Assembly (NCBI GenBank): GCA_002491245.1
Contig: DKVO01000014.1
Span: 1-40,118, forward strand
Source of the DNA: Porphyromonadaceae bacterium UBA7176
GTDB taxonomy: Bacteria; Bacteroidota; Bacteroidia; Bacteroidales; Muribaculaceae
DNA length: 40,118 nucleotides
Direction: 5' to 3'
This document shows, piece by piece, positions 1 through 8,829 of this stretch; the stretch's first letter is position 1; the number at the start of each line of letters is the position of its first letter. The translations under genes were made by a program, and so were the position numbers. The notes below the pieces were generated by a model that was not told the DNA's origin, did no database searches, and was given only the letters and a program-made list of their open reading frames with translations.

Positions 1-186
1 GGCCATCGTGGCCTCGCTGTGAAGCCCGTACACGAAGCTGTCGCCCACACGGTCGGTGATGCCGTAGCGCCTCAACGAGGTCATGTTGCTGTTGGGGTCG
101 TAGCCGTATTCCGTTGAGAAATTGGCCGATGCATCTGCTGTCAATCCGATATTGGCGGCCGACAGGCGTCCGTAACGGTCGTATTC
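1..186. repeat. Direct repeat of the Rhs core, copy 1 (orphan fragment)
   Basis: This is the partner of the copy at 2240-2425. Similarity stops sharply at base 186, two bases before the stop codon of the putative immunity gene. The left limit of the similarity lies outside the window. Confidence 0.9.
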
Positions 187-198
187 GTTATGTTGCAT
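1..198 (-). pseudogene. Partial Rhs core fragment (orphan Rhs cassette), runs off the left edge
   Basis: Read on the minus strand, this encodes an in-frame piece of Rhs core with YD-type repeats (EYDRYGRLSAANIG, then TEYGYDPNSNMTSL). It matches residues of about 1572-1633 of the large Rhs protein encoded at 785-7138. Aligned by hand, bases 1-186 match 2240-2425 without gaps and with about 13 mismatches. There is no signal peptide or Rhs N-terminus, so it is not a full gene; the 3' part, presumably with another C-terminal tip, lies outside the window. An in-frame ATG at 198-196 overlaps the end of the upstream putative immunity gene, so the fragment could still be translated. The layout of full Rhs, immunity gene and then core fragment matches the orphan-tip arrays known from Rhs loci. 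Calling it a silent cassette is inference because its tip is not visible. Confidence 0.8.
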
Positions 199-781
199 TC
201 TCATTTTCATCTTCTTGGTTGAGCTTATTTCCATCCCAATCGACAACTATAGGCTTATGGCGTTTATGCCATATTTCAACGGCTTCATCTATACGCCCAA
301 AGTCTTTTGCAAGGAGATTTGTCACCTTGCGTATCTGACGCTGCTTGCCCCATTTGGTAAATCGGTATTTCAACCTGTATAATGGAGTCGGCAACCAAAA
401 CAACCAACAGCAGTGTGATGGATAAAATATCTGATATGCAAGATCTTCGCAACCATTTTTATCCATAAACATATAATCTCTACCGCCAACCTTTCCTTTC
501 AGATCTTCTACTGTATTTGGAGTCGGCCTCAACTCCACTATATTAAATAGTATTGAGAACCATCCATGTCCAAATGAAATGCTAATATTTATTTGATCTA
601 ATTCGGAGCCTCGTAAACGGACTAAATCATATTCATAACCTGATCCTGCATGAAATCCAAATTCACTATACAGATATGGACTCCGGACAAATCCTTGTTT
701 TTCAAGGATTGGTAGTACGCTCAATATAATCTCCTTTCTGATTATATTTATCGTTTTCTTCTTTGGTTTAGATTTTGTCAT
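188..781 (-). CDS. Putative immunity protein to the Rhs toxin tip
   Basis: This 197-residue protein has a very basic N-terminus (MTKSKPKKKTINIIRKE), no signal peptide and a possible short hydrophobic stretch around CCWLFWLP. I do not recognise its family. The role is inferred from position: its ATG lies 3 nt after the stop of the Rhs gene, on the same strand, exactly where cognate immunity genes of polymorphic toxins sit. Like the toxin tip it is clearly more AT-rich than the Rhs core, as expected for a toxin-immunity pair that moves as a unit. A cytoplasmic location fits neutralising a nuclease tip. The gene is followed directly by a duplicated Rhs core fragment whose potential start codon overlaps its 3' end. 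The reading frame is intact. Confidence 0.6.
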   Translation of the reverse strand: MTKSKPKKKTINIIRKEIILSVLPILEKQGFVRSPYLYSEFGFHAGSGYEYDLVRLRGSELDQINISISFGHGWFSILFNIVELRPTPNTVEDLKGKVGGRDYMFMDKNGCEDLAYQIFYPSHCCWLFWLPTPLYRLKYRFTKWGKQRQIRKVTNLLAKDFGRIDEAVEIWHKRHKPIVVDWDGNKLNQEDENENAT

Positions 782-784
782 GTT

Positions 785-3700
785 TTATCTTTTTAGGTGG
801 TCAATAAAACCATCCTGACCTACAACTAATATCGTTTGAACCCATGAACCTATTTCACTACTTGTGGTAGTATGCTTTATCACCGGATATAAAGCTCTAT
901 CCTTTGCAATAAATTGATTTATTGTAAATCTTGATGTATTAAACTTACTATCTACTATAATTCTGTTATTTGTCAATCTATGCTCAAAAAGAAAATCATA
1001 GCGAGCTTTCTCTGCCAGCTTTCTCACGGGTGTCAACCGTCCTGTTTCAACCTCAAAGTTTCTCTTAACTTGTTTATACCCTAAGGACGTATATTTAATT
1101 TTGGTCAAAGCTTCTCCTAACTTTCCTTTAGCTGCATTACTCATGGCATCCAACGATTTCCTGACTGCAAATCCTCCCGAAGCAGATAAACCTCCGATAG
1201 TCGCATCAATCAAAATATCGTCACTAATAACATCGTCTCCTTGTATTGCGCGATTTACACCACCTCCGACCATATTCGAACCCATTGATACACTTACTGT
1301 ACCTAACAAATTCATACCTCCAGTTAAGCCCGTTACAGTACCTACTATAGAGCCTTGCGCTGCAGCTCCACCAACCGCTCGCCAATCACTTATCTTTCCG
1401 TCTTGTATAAACTGCATAAGCATTTCCATGCCGCCTCCTAAAGCTCCACCTACAACAAATCCGATAGCAGCCGTTACCAGTGTAGGTGATTCTCCACTTT
1501 CGTCAACAAAATTAACCGGATCGCAAAATGAGTTGCAATAAGGAGAATAACCATAAAATTCTTCTAATTTTTTGTCTTGCGAAGTCCAGTCGCAGGAGGC
1601 GGCGTTGCTCATTCGGGCGCCGTAGTCGTACCACTTGAGGTCGCGTAGGCGCTCTTTGCCGGTGAAAAGCCGGCGGTTGTCACCCTCGGGTTCGAGCCAC
1701 GGCTCGCCGTAGGGGTAGTATTCCGCAGTCTGCACCACAGTGCCGTCACCGCGCATTACTGCCACAACATTGCCCTGATAGTCATGAATGTAGTAATACG
1801 TTTTGCCGTCAACATCTATATAACCTCCTGCGAAATTGACTTTGGGGTACTTATTGATTGTCAAATTTTTGATTGTCCTCTCATAAGGACCGTAGAAATT
1901 CTCGGTCCAACCTTTTCGATAGATTGATCCTGGTCGCGTGATTGATGTTGCCGCAAATCCAACAATCATTTTCTTCGATTCAAGAAATACCCGTTCAACC
2001 ACATTACCAAGTCCGTCGTACCTGATCTTTAACGTATCCTTATTGTTAAATATCACCATCGTGGGCTTGTTGAGGTGGTTGTAGACAGTATGCTTTATAC
2101 CGCGCGAGTCGTCGCTGTCGAGGTTGCCGCGGCTGTCGTAGCTGATGTTGTGGTCGCCGCTCCCGGTTATGCCGGCGGCGCCCTCGTAGGTCTCGCCGTA
2201 GTACTGCTGCGTGATGCCCGTGCGTTGGTTGCCGTCGTAGCGCATCGTGGCCTCGCTGTGAAGTCCGTACACGAAGCTGTCGCCCACGCGGTCGGTGATG
2301 CCGTAGCGCCTCAACGAGGTCATGTTGCTGTTGGAGTCGTAGCCGTATTCCGTTGAGAAGTTGGCCGTAGCATCTGCCGTCAATCCGATATTGGCGGACG
2401 ATAGACGGCCGTAACGGTCGTATTCATAGCCGTAAGCCGCTCCACGGGCGCGTCGAGACAAGATACGGCCGCTCGGCCTCCGCTCGAGTGTGTCGCCAAA
2501 CTCACTTAGCACCTTGTACACTCCTTTTATTATGTTGAACGGATCTATCAGGCGTGTCTCCGGATTTATTATAAAGTCTCCGTTTATAGTATCATTCGAA
2601 ACGTATTGCCGACTTCTGAACGGAGCATTAGAATACTTGGTGTTCATTGGCTTTCGGCTGTATGAATCGACATCCCGTAGTGTTCCGTCCGTATTATAGC
2701 TGTAGTCTGTGACTATACGGTCGCCATACTGACGACAACTTATCCGGCCTATTTCATCGTATACTGTCTTGATTGCTCCAACGGAATCATAAGGAAAATC
2801 ATATCGGTAACGCCCTCGGCTGAGATAGCCCGTACCGGCATCGGTCCACTCCTGATACAGGCGTCCACTGCGGTCGTAATGCCACTTGCTGTCAACAGGT
2901 CTGTATCCGGCTTTGTTCGACTCGATATGTTCAGTCTCCGGTTCGCCGTGGTAGGTGTACGTATAAGTATGCGTAACGACAATACCGTCATTGTAATTTT
3001 CCACAAGTTTTTCAGTCTGACCGAGCGCGTTGTAGCTGTAGCTGCGAGAGATTTCCCCGGCGTATTCCTTGACTACGCGTCCGGCAAGGTCGTGATGGCG
3101 CACGACAAGCGGAGTAGCTTCCTTGACAACTCCATCAAACTTAAGTTTCTGCGACGGATCGGTCAATCCATCCCATTCGTATGTTCGGACCTGCGAGGCG
3201 AACTTGCTGATGTCATCTTCTTCCTCCACAAAAATCTCCGATACGGCTGCTTCACGGCCGAGGCTGTCGTAGTGGTGAAGCAGCCACCGGTCAACTATCA
3301 GGCTCGAGAAAACCGGCTCTGATAGCTCCAGGTCCGACATATCAGTATTTCTGGTATTCGCGGAGCGAACGTTTATAATATCCTTGACAAAAATCTTGCC
3401 GATGGACTCCGCGGCAAGGCGGCCGGCTGGGTCGTAATGATAGCGGATGGCGTCGCGGCCGGGGAGTTTCTTCAATACGACGTTGCCTCGCACGTCGTAG
3501 TCGTACCAGTACGCGAGAGTTTCCATCTCGTCGCTGCTGCGCGAAAGGTCCGAACCCGTAAACTTGGGAGGAAGCACGTAACGCAGATCGCCGTAGTCGT
3601 CGTGGATATACCGCGTGGTGAGCCATGCTCCTGCCTGGCCGCGGCGCTCCATCACCTTCAGGCCGCGCCAGTCGGTGAAGACCTGCAGGGCTACACCGTC

Positions 3701-6700
3701 CTCGTCGGTGCTCTCGTCGACAGTAAGCGTACCCTCGGCATAGTCGCCGGCAGCCTCCGCTCCGGTGACGGTGACACGGTAGCGAGGACAGCGGTACGCC
3801 GCACCGTAGTTCGACAGGCGGCGCGCGGTGGCGCGGTGGCCTCCGTCGTGATGCTCGGCGCCGGCGCGTGTCACGGCAAGGACGCGCTCTACAGGCGAAG
3901 CCTCGTACTCCGTCCCCTCGAAGGGCGATGCATCAGAGTGGTACTCGGTGGCCGACGTCTTTATCTCGTCCGCGCCGGCGGTCTCCGACTTCATCGGTGC
4001 CGCGGCCCAACGCCGGTAAGGACGGCCCATGCCGTCGTACTCCGTCAGCGAACCGCTCCATGTGCTGCCACCCTTGGCCATGCTCACCATAGGGCGACCC
4101 AAGGCGTCGTAAACCTCCATAGTCTGCGCCCTCGACTTGCCCCCGGCATCGAGCCACCGCTCCGAGAGGATGCGGCTCACACCGCCATCGTTGATGGTAT
4201 ACGCGTATGTCGCCGTCGTGCCAAGACCATCGACAGTGCTCTCTGCGAGCCGACCGGCGGCATCGTAGCTGTATCGGGTCGTCACTCCTGCGGCATCACG
4301 GGCCTCCGTCACACCGACAAGTGGCTTGTAGATCCTACGGGCCACCGGCGCTCCGAGCCCCTCCGAGGTGAAACTGTACCCCTGCGCCTCTCCGCCGGTA
4401 TAAGCCGAGAAGTCTCCGTACCGACGGCCGTCGATGCGGTACACCGGCAGGCGATACTTATATCCCCATAGCCACACCGTCCGCGTGCTGTCGGGCCGGC
4501 GGACATACGCCAGGTTGCCGCGGCTGTCGAAATCGTATTCGGCAACGGTATACTCCTCGCCGCCACGGCCTATCTTCACAGCCCCGGGACGGAAAACCTT
4601 ATTCTTTATCAGTTTCATCTCATTACGGGCCGTCACACGCGAACCGTTGATTTCGCTTTCTGTCTCAATCGGTACTGCCACGACATTGTTCATGTACATG
4701 CGCTCCTCTACCGATGAATACAACGGAATAATTGCTTTGTCCAATGATTTAAGAATAAGATTTGAAGAGTCGGACAATTCGGGATATTTGATCTTCAACT
4801 GCGATTTGTCAGAGCCTACCGACGTGACCACTTCGTTGATGATGCTCCTTTTTTCGTGATAGCCATACTCCTCGCGACGGGTCACAGGTCCGTTCTCGGT
4901 ATATTCCGTCACCGTCTTGCTCCGCAGACGCTCGCGCATCGGCACGACAGTATACTTCTTACAGGTGTATACATTTTCAAAGCCATAGGCGAATACAGGG
5001 TTGCCTATATTGGGATTTTCAAGATTTATGACTTTTGTATAGGTCACACCTGGAGGGATAGTGAGATACATAAGTTTGTAATGGTCATACTTCCATTCCA
5101 TTGTGGAATCCTCTCCGAAGTCAGGAGCGAGATCGTCCTCGGTTTTCTGTGTCTGTACCCGGCGCCGCTTCAGGTGATAGTCGTTATAGCGCTTTCCCAC
5201 CACCACCTCGTAGTCGTAGCTCTCTTTCAGCACCGGCTCATATTTGTAGTTGTCCACGCTCCTGTACACCGTTTTCTCCACAAGCTGCGGACCGCCCGAG
5301 AATATCGAGTAGAGCGAATCTGGGAAACTCGCCCCGAACTCATGGATGATGCGGTTGTCGGGAATAAAATCCTTGAACTTATACTCCGTCTTGCCCTCGG
5401 CCTCGATCTCCGTCACCTCATCGCACCACACCGGCAGCTTGCCGTCCTGATAATCCATATAGCGCGAATTCTGCTGTATCTCCAGCAAGCCTCGCAGGAG
5501 TGAGAAGAGCATGTAACCATCTCCATAAATAACGTCATAATAAAGACCGAAATGCTCCTTGCGGTCGATAAACGTATGAGGCCAAGGGATTGCGGTATAC
5601 CTCGAATGTTCCATACCGGCACGGCCGTAGACGTAGCGCCGTATCCTCGGTTTACGGTCATTTGGCCCATTATATAGCGAGATGCTCCTCACGCACAGTC
5701 CTCCACCCGAGCTAAAATATTGTTCGCCGGTATGTCTGATGCCTATGCTATCGGTCAGTCTCGCGTTAAGAGAATGCATGGTATATTCCCACTCCACGAT
5801 ACCCCCGGTAGGATATGTCGCCCGTTTCAGGATATTTGCCGTGGCGTTGGTCATATTTGGTGTTCTATAGTTCCCGTATTGATTGAAGCTGTCATCTTCT
5901 CCATAGAGCTTTCTTATGGTCATTGCAGGTGTCGCTGTTTTCTCGTTCTGATACCCGTTGCAGTAGCCCCACCAGTCGCGCGAATTATTTGGAGTCCGCT
6001 CGTCATAATCAAACCGATAGGTACCCGTGCGCGAATCTTTCACCGTCTTAAGCAATAGGTTGTTGTTTGTATATGACAGTTCCACATGCGCAACCTTGTC
6101 GACCCCGTCTATCACATACACATCGCCGAGCAGCCGCTCCGGGTTATAGATAAGCGACACCTTACCTCCGGGAAACGCCACTCCGTCAAGATTCAGGGAA
6201 CCTCCGGCATTTATGCGCCACGACTGGCTCTCGCCGCCATACAGCGTAGTCTGGTCTGTTTTTTTAAGACCAGATGTTGCAAGACCATAAGTCACCATTG
6301 AGGTCGATCGTCCGAAACTGCCGGCATATATATTCTCTCCGCCTGTATATGTGAAACTGATCTTGTCGCCCGAAGGCAGGTCGATATCCCTCAGCATCCA
6401 CTCCACCACGCTCGTGTGATCTATGTCCTTAAACACTTTCGTTCCCTGCGTGGTGAAATTGTAGACTACACCTCGTGGGTCGGTCACATGGAAACCCGAC
6501 AGGCCGTAGTCCGCCCTGATACGGTAATGCCCCATGCCGGGAGGAGCCACCACAGCACCGTCGATAATGACAAAATTGATTGTCGCCTCAGGCAGATAGA
6601 CCGTAAACAGGTCATACTCGCTGTCGTAGCGCTCAGATTTCTTTTCCGTATAAGTAAAGTTATCAGTCATGCACCTGAAATAGCGCTTGTAGTCAATTCC

Positions 6701-7138
6701 TGTCGAGCCGGCCATAACATCCTCATCCGATCCGGATTGAAGCTCTTTGCGCTTACTGTAATTATCATTCAGCGTCGTTCGGGCAAAAGATCCGTCGGGT
6801 CGACCACGTACCTGACGCACAACACGAAACCCCGGTGTCAACGACCAGCCCAGTCCGGCCGGAAACTGGCTGTCGTCCTTACGTATTCCGTTCGACAGAT
6901 ACTTCAGGCTTATCGGCAACTCATACCCCTCGACCGAAACGGTATAAAGCGGAATCTCGAACGCCACCGCCCCTGTCAGAAGACTCGCCGACGGCATCTC
7001 GACAGCCTTCAACGCAGCTGCAACCGGAAGTGCCGGAAACTGTTCCTCCTTCAACGGCTCGATTTGAGGAGCCTCACTTTTCACCACTGCTGACGCGAAT
7101 AAAAAGCCACACAAGGCTATGAAGATACGTGTTTTCAT
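785..7138 (-). CDS. Secreted Rhs/YD-repeat polymorphic toxin with PD-(D/E)xK-like nuclease tip
   Basis: This 2117-residue protein has a signal peptide (MKTRIFIALCGFLFASAVVKSEA). Its N-terminal part is typical of Bacteroidota Rhs proteins (SASLLTGAVAFEIPLY, ELPISLKYLSNGI). A long stretch of YD/RHS repeats from about residue 900 (YDFDSRGNLAYVRRPD, YSYDAAGRLAEST and others) ends in the conserved core terminus around residues 1827-1842 (GKERLRDLKWYDYGAR) and PVNFVDESG near 1880. After that comes a variable tip: a glycine-rich hydrophobic segment, then about 113 residues with E2009 in GKLGEAL, D2048 in RYDF and D2063/K2065 in VDSK. This pattern resembles a PD-(D/E)xK nuclease. GC drops at the core-tip junction. 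The start overlaps the upstream accessory gene by 4 nt (ATGA), and a putative immunity gene follows by 3 nt. The Rhs assignment is firm; nuclease activity is inference. Confidence 0.92.
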   Translation of the reverse strand: MKTRIFIALCGFLFASAVVKSEAPQIEPLKEEQFPALPVAAALKAVEMPSASLLTGAVAFEIPLYTVSVEGYELPISLKYLSNGIRKDDSQFPAGLGWSLTPGFRVVRQVRGRPDGSFARTTLNDNYSKRKELQSGSDEDVMAGSTGIDYKRYFRCMTDNFTYTEKKSERYDSEYDLFTVYLPEATINFVIIDGAVVAPPGMGHYRIRADYGLSGFHVTDPRGVVYNFTTQGTKVFKDIDHTSVVEWMLRDIDLPSGDKISFTYTGGENIYAGSFGRSTSMVTYGLATSGLKKTDQTTLYGGESQSWRINAGGSLNLDGVAFPGGKVSLIYNPERLLGDVYVIDGVDKVAHVELSYTNNNLLLKTVKDSRTGTYRFDYDERTPNNSRDWWGYCNGYQNEKTATPAMTIRKLYGEDDSFNQYGNYRTPNMTNATANILKRATYPTGGIVEWEYTMHSLNARLTDSIGIRHTGEQYFSSGGGLCVRSISLYNGPNDRKPRIRRYVYGRAGMEHSRYTAIPWPHTFIDRKEHFGLYYDVIYGDGYMLFSLLRGLLEIQQNSRYMDYQDGKLPVWCDEVTEIEAEGKTEYKFKDFIPDNRIIHEFGASFPDSLYSIFSGGPQLVEKTVYRSVDNYKYEPVLKESYDYEVVVGKRYNDYHLKRRRVQTQKTEDDLAPDFGEDSTMEWKYDHYKLMYLTIPPGVTYTKVINLENPNIGNPVFAYGFENVYTCKKYTVVPMRERLRSKTVTEYTENGPVTRREEYGYHEKRSIINEVVTSVGSDKSQLKIKYPELSDSSNLILKSLDKAIIPLYSSVEERMYMNNVVAVPIETESEINGSRVTARNEMKLIKNKVFRPGAVKIGRGGEEYTVAEYDFDSRGNLAYVRRPDSTRTVWLWGYKYRLPVYRIDGRRYGDFSAYTGGEAQGYSFTSEGLGAPVARRIYKPLVGVTEARDAAGVTTRYSYDAAGRLAESTVDGLGTTATYAYTINDGGVSRILSERWLDAGGKSRAQTMEVYDALGRPMVSMAKGGSTWSGSLTEYDGMGRPYRRWAAAPMKSETAGADEIKTSATEYHSDASPFEGTEYEASPVERVLAVTRAGAEHHDGGHRATARRLSNYGAAYRCPRYRVTVTGAEAAGDYAEGTLTVDESTDEDGVALQVFTDWRGLKVMERRGQAGAWLTTRYIHDDYGDLRYVLPPKFTGSDLSRSSDEMETLAYWYDYDVRGNVVLKKLPGRDAIRYHYDPAGRLAAESIGKIFVKDIINVRSANTRNTDMSDLELSEPVFSSLIVDRWLLHHYDSLGREAAVSEIFVEEEDDISKFASQVRTYEWDGLTDPSQKLKFDGVVKEATPLVVRHHDLAGRVVKEYAGEISRSYSYNALGQTEKLVENYNDGIVVTHTYTYTYHGEPETEHIESNKAGYRPVDSKWHYDRSGRLYQEWTDAGTGYLSRGRYRYDFPYDSVGAIKTVYDEIGRISCRQYGDRIVTDYSYNTDGTLRDVDSYSRKPMNTKYSNAPFRSRQYVSNDTINGDFIINPETRLIDPFNIIKGVYKVLSEFGDTLERRPSGRILSRRARGAAYGYEYDRYGRLSSANIGLTADATANFSTEYGYDSNSNMTSLRRYGITDRVGDSFVYGLHSEATMRYDGNQRTGITQQYYGETYEGAAGITGSGDHNISYDSRGNLDSDDSRGIKHTVYNHLNKPTMVIFNNKDTLKIRYDGLGNVVERVFLESKKMIVGFAATSITRPGSIYRKGWTENFYGPYERTIKNLTINKYPKVNFAGGYIDVDGKTYYYIHDYQGNVVAVMRGDGTVVQTAEYYPYGEPWLEPEGDNRRLFTGKERLRDLKWYDYGARMSNAASCDWTSQDKKLEEFYGYSPYCNSFCDPVNFVDESGESPTLVTAAIGFVVGGALGGGMEMLMQFIQDGKISDWRAVGGAAAQGSIVGTVTGLTGGMNLLGTVSVSMGSNMVGGGVNRAIQGDDVISDDILIDATIGGLSASGGFAVRKSLDAMSNAAKGKLGEALTKIKYTSLGYKQVKRNFEVETGRLTPVRKLAEKARYDFLFEHRLTNNRIIVDSKFNTSRFTINQFIAKDRALYPVIKHTTTSSEIGSWVQTILVVGQDGFIDHLKR
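2240..2425. repeat. Direct repeat of the Rhs core, copy 2 (inside the main Rhs gene)
   Basis: These 186 bp align without gaps to bases 1-186 (constant offset 2239) with about 13 differences counted by hand. In the main Rhs protein they encode roughly residues 1572-1633, about 250 residues before the core ends. Recombination between the two copies would remove 2239 bp carrying the rest of the core, the toxin tip and the putative immunity gene. Confidence 0.9.
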
Positions 7139-8109
7139 GGGCCGACAATTATATAGCGTTTATCATTCAGTACAGGATTCGAAAGCGACAGGCCGACGAT
7201 ATATTCGCCCGGACGCAAACCCGAAGTGGGGATACGTATCCGCACCTCGCCCGACGCCCGGCAAGTCTCGTAAGCGAACAGATGCCCTGGAACATCCGTC
7301 ACACCCACCGTGAAGTCGCAACCATCGCCACCCGACGGAAAATCGCACTCCACCTCGATATAGCCTCCCGACACTTTCACCGTCGCCGAGGCAAGGCTCT
7401 CTGCAAGAATATCTGTCAGCTCATCCTCCGGCGGCAACTCCTCGCGCCGTCTCTCAAGGCTTTCCGAGCTTATCGCATGGCAATGCTCTTCCGACGCAAC
7501 AAGCTCGCCGCCCTCCATGTATTTCTCCACTACATATATCGCCAATGGCCGACGGTCATTCGGTCCGAACCACCGCACCGTCTCGCGCACCCCTGTCGCA
7601 ACACTGTCGACCGGCACTGTCAGCATCTCGCGTACAACAGTCACACCCCGTAGAGTATCACCCTCGGGCAACACCACCGCTCCGCGCCGGCCGGTCTCGC
7701 TCACATATCCGCATCCCGGCACACGGTTCCACACCTTGCTGGCCGTGCCGAGCATCGTAAACTCCACATCGGTCTTCTTCCCCTGGACAAACGACGGCGA
7801 AAAAGCCTCCACAAGCGTATCCGGCCACTCAATGACATCAAAAGTCTCGCCACCGGCAAAAAGAGCCGTGTCGCCACGCCACACATACCACCCCCGGCGG
7901 TCGCGGTAAGCCTCCACCGAAAGTGTGTCGCCATGTTGTCTCACCTTTATTACTCCTGCTCCCTCATCCGACAGACGGGAACCAAAAACGGTAATGCCAA
8001 CCCCGGGCCAGGGCGCATCAGGCACCGTTACCGCTGTCAGAACATAATCCGAAGCGAAAACCGATACTGCGGCATACGCAGTCATTATAGCCCCTATAAC
8101 CTTCCGCAT
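7135..8109 (-). CDS. Secreted accessory protein co-transcribed with the Rhs toxin, family unknown
   Basis: The likely start is the ATG at 8109, giving about 324 residues that begin with a signal peptide (MRKVIGAIMTAYAAVSVFAS). An upstream in-frame start at 8139 would add ten hydrophobic residues and is less likely. The C-terminal 85 residues look like a small beta-sandwich (PSGGDGCDFTVGVTDVPGH, then TSGLRPGEYIVGLSLSN), reminiscent of DUF3244-type domains of Bacteroidota exported proteins; this is a resemblance only. The middle contains the segment RPLAIYVVEKYMEGGELV. The stop overlaps the Rhs start codon by 4 nt (ATGA), so translation of the two is probably coupled and a shared role in export, folding or surface display of Rhs is plausible. 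No function can be assigned from sequence. Confidence 0.75.
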   Translation of the reverse strand: MRKVIGAIMTAYAAVSVFASDYVLTAVTVPDAPWPGVGITVFGSRLSDEGAGVIKVRQHGDTLSVEAYRDRRGWYVWRGDTALFAGGETFDVIEWPDTLVEAFSPSFVQGKKTDVEFTMLGTASKVWNRVPGCGYVSETGRRGAVVLPEGDTLRGVTVVREMLTVPVDSVATGVRETVRWFGPNDRRPLAIYVVEKYMEGGELVASEEHCHAISSESLERRREELPPEDELTDILAESLASATVKVSGGYIEVECDFPSGGDGCDFTVGVTDVPGHLFAYETCRASGEVRIRIPTSGLRPGEYIVGLSLSNPVLNDKRYIIVGP

Positions 8110-8271
8110 ATAGATAATTTGCCACCAAAATAATAACAAATCCTAAAATAATGAAACTTTTAATCAATATTTAACATCTTTTAATATTGCGGATTTATCT
8201 ACTCCGCCCAACCGTTTCAACTATCGGCCCGATTTTTATCCGATTTAATCGTTGTTTTGACAAAAAGTCTG

Positions 8272-8279
8272 TAACTTTG
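8272..8279 (+). promoter_or_regulatory. Bacteroidota -7 box (TAACTTTG) for the outer-membrane protein/tsaD/cinA operon
   Basis: The sequence is an exact match to TAnnTTTG, 18 bp before the ATG at 8298, so the leader would be very short. A weak TTG lies 17 bp upstream in place of the -33 TTTG. Confidence 0.6.
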
Positions 8280-8297
8280 CATACCCCATTATATATT

Positions 8298-8816
8298 ATG
8301 ACACACCAATTCGTATCTTCTTTGCGCACCATTGCCGCAATATTGCTTTTAGCCGTCACATTTGGAGCATCGGCCCAGGTGGAGCGCGGCCAGAAATCTT
8401 TCGGTCCCAAAGCCGGCTACATAACCAAAAATAACGGCGTCCTCGCCGGTCTCTCATTCGACTATGCCTTCAGTAGCCATGTACGAATAGCCCCGAGCCT
8501 CGGCCTCGTATTCCGCAACGAAGACCGCGACGCGATGCTCGTCGACATCGACATGCATTTCCCCTTCGCCACCTCTTCGAAAGCCGCATTCTACCCACTC
8601 GCAGGTGTGGCTTTCAACTCCTGGGCACTCCACGGCGTAGACCCCGACAGCCACGACGACGTGACATCACACAAAAACGGATTTGGCATCAACGCCGGCG
8701 CCGGATGGGAGATACGCCTCTCCGGAGCCTTGCGCATAGGCTTCGAAGCAAAATACACCTTGGTGAAACACTATCCCAACGCGCAGATTGCTGCACGGAT
8801 TGCATATGTATTCTAA
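8298..8816 (+). CDS. Small outer-membrane beta-barrel protein
   Basis: Starting at ATG 8298, this is a 172-residue protein with a clear signal peptide ending in FGASAQ. The mature part alternates polar and hydrophobic residues and has glycine- and aromatic-rich strands (YFKY-like turns absent, but PKAGYITKNNGVLAGLSFDY and FGINAGAGWEIRLSG are present). It ends in IAARIAYVF; a terminal phenylalanine is the usual BAM recognition signal of outer-membrane barrels. The size suits an eight-stranded barrel. Starting farther upstream at 8187 would put 37 non-signal residues in front and is rejected, because the -7 box at 8272 lies between the two starts. tsaD follows after 13 bp, probably in the same transcript. 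Ligand and role are unknown. Confidence 0.7.
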   Translation: MTHQFVSSLRTIAAILLLAVTFGASAQVERGQKSFGPKAGYITKNNGVLAGLSFDYAFSSHVRIAPSLGLVFRNEDRDAMLVDIDMHFPFATSSKAAFYPLAGVAFNSWALHGVDPDSHDDVTSHKNGFGINAGAGWEIRLSGALRIGFEAKYTLVKHYPNAQIAARIAYVF

Positions 8817-8829
8817 ACCGACTCAAGAT

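Noticed and set aside
3437..4471. Long plus-strand open frame of 344 codons opposite the Rhs gene
   Set aside because: It is a shadow of the GC-rich Rhs repeats on the other strand; it lacks family motifs and repeats the composition bias of the antisense frame.
2700..4600. Rhs repeats as a tandem DNA repeat or CRISPR-like array
   Set aside because: The periodicity is at the protein level (YD repeats) with diverged DNA; there are no constant repeats with uniform spacers.
785..8109. Rhs locus as part of a type VI secretion cluster
   Set aside because: The Rhs protein has a Sec signal peptide, and no VgrG, PAAR, Hcp or EagR-like gene is present in the window.
8187..8297. Upstream extension of the small outer-membrane protein
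   Set aside because: It would put non-signal residues before a clear signal peptide and includes the -7 box; the ATG at 8298 is better.
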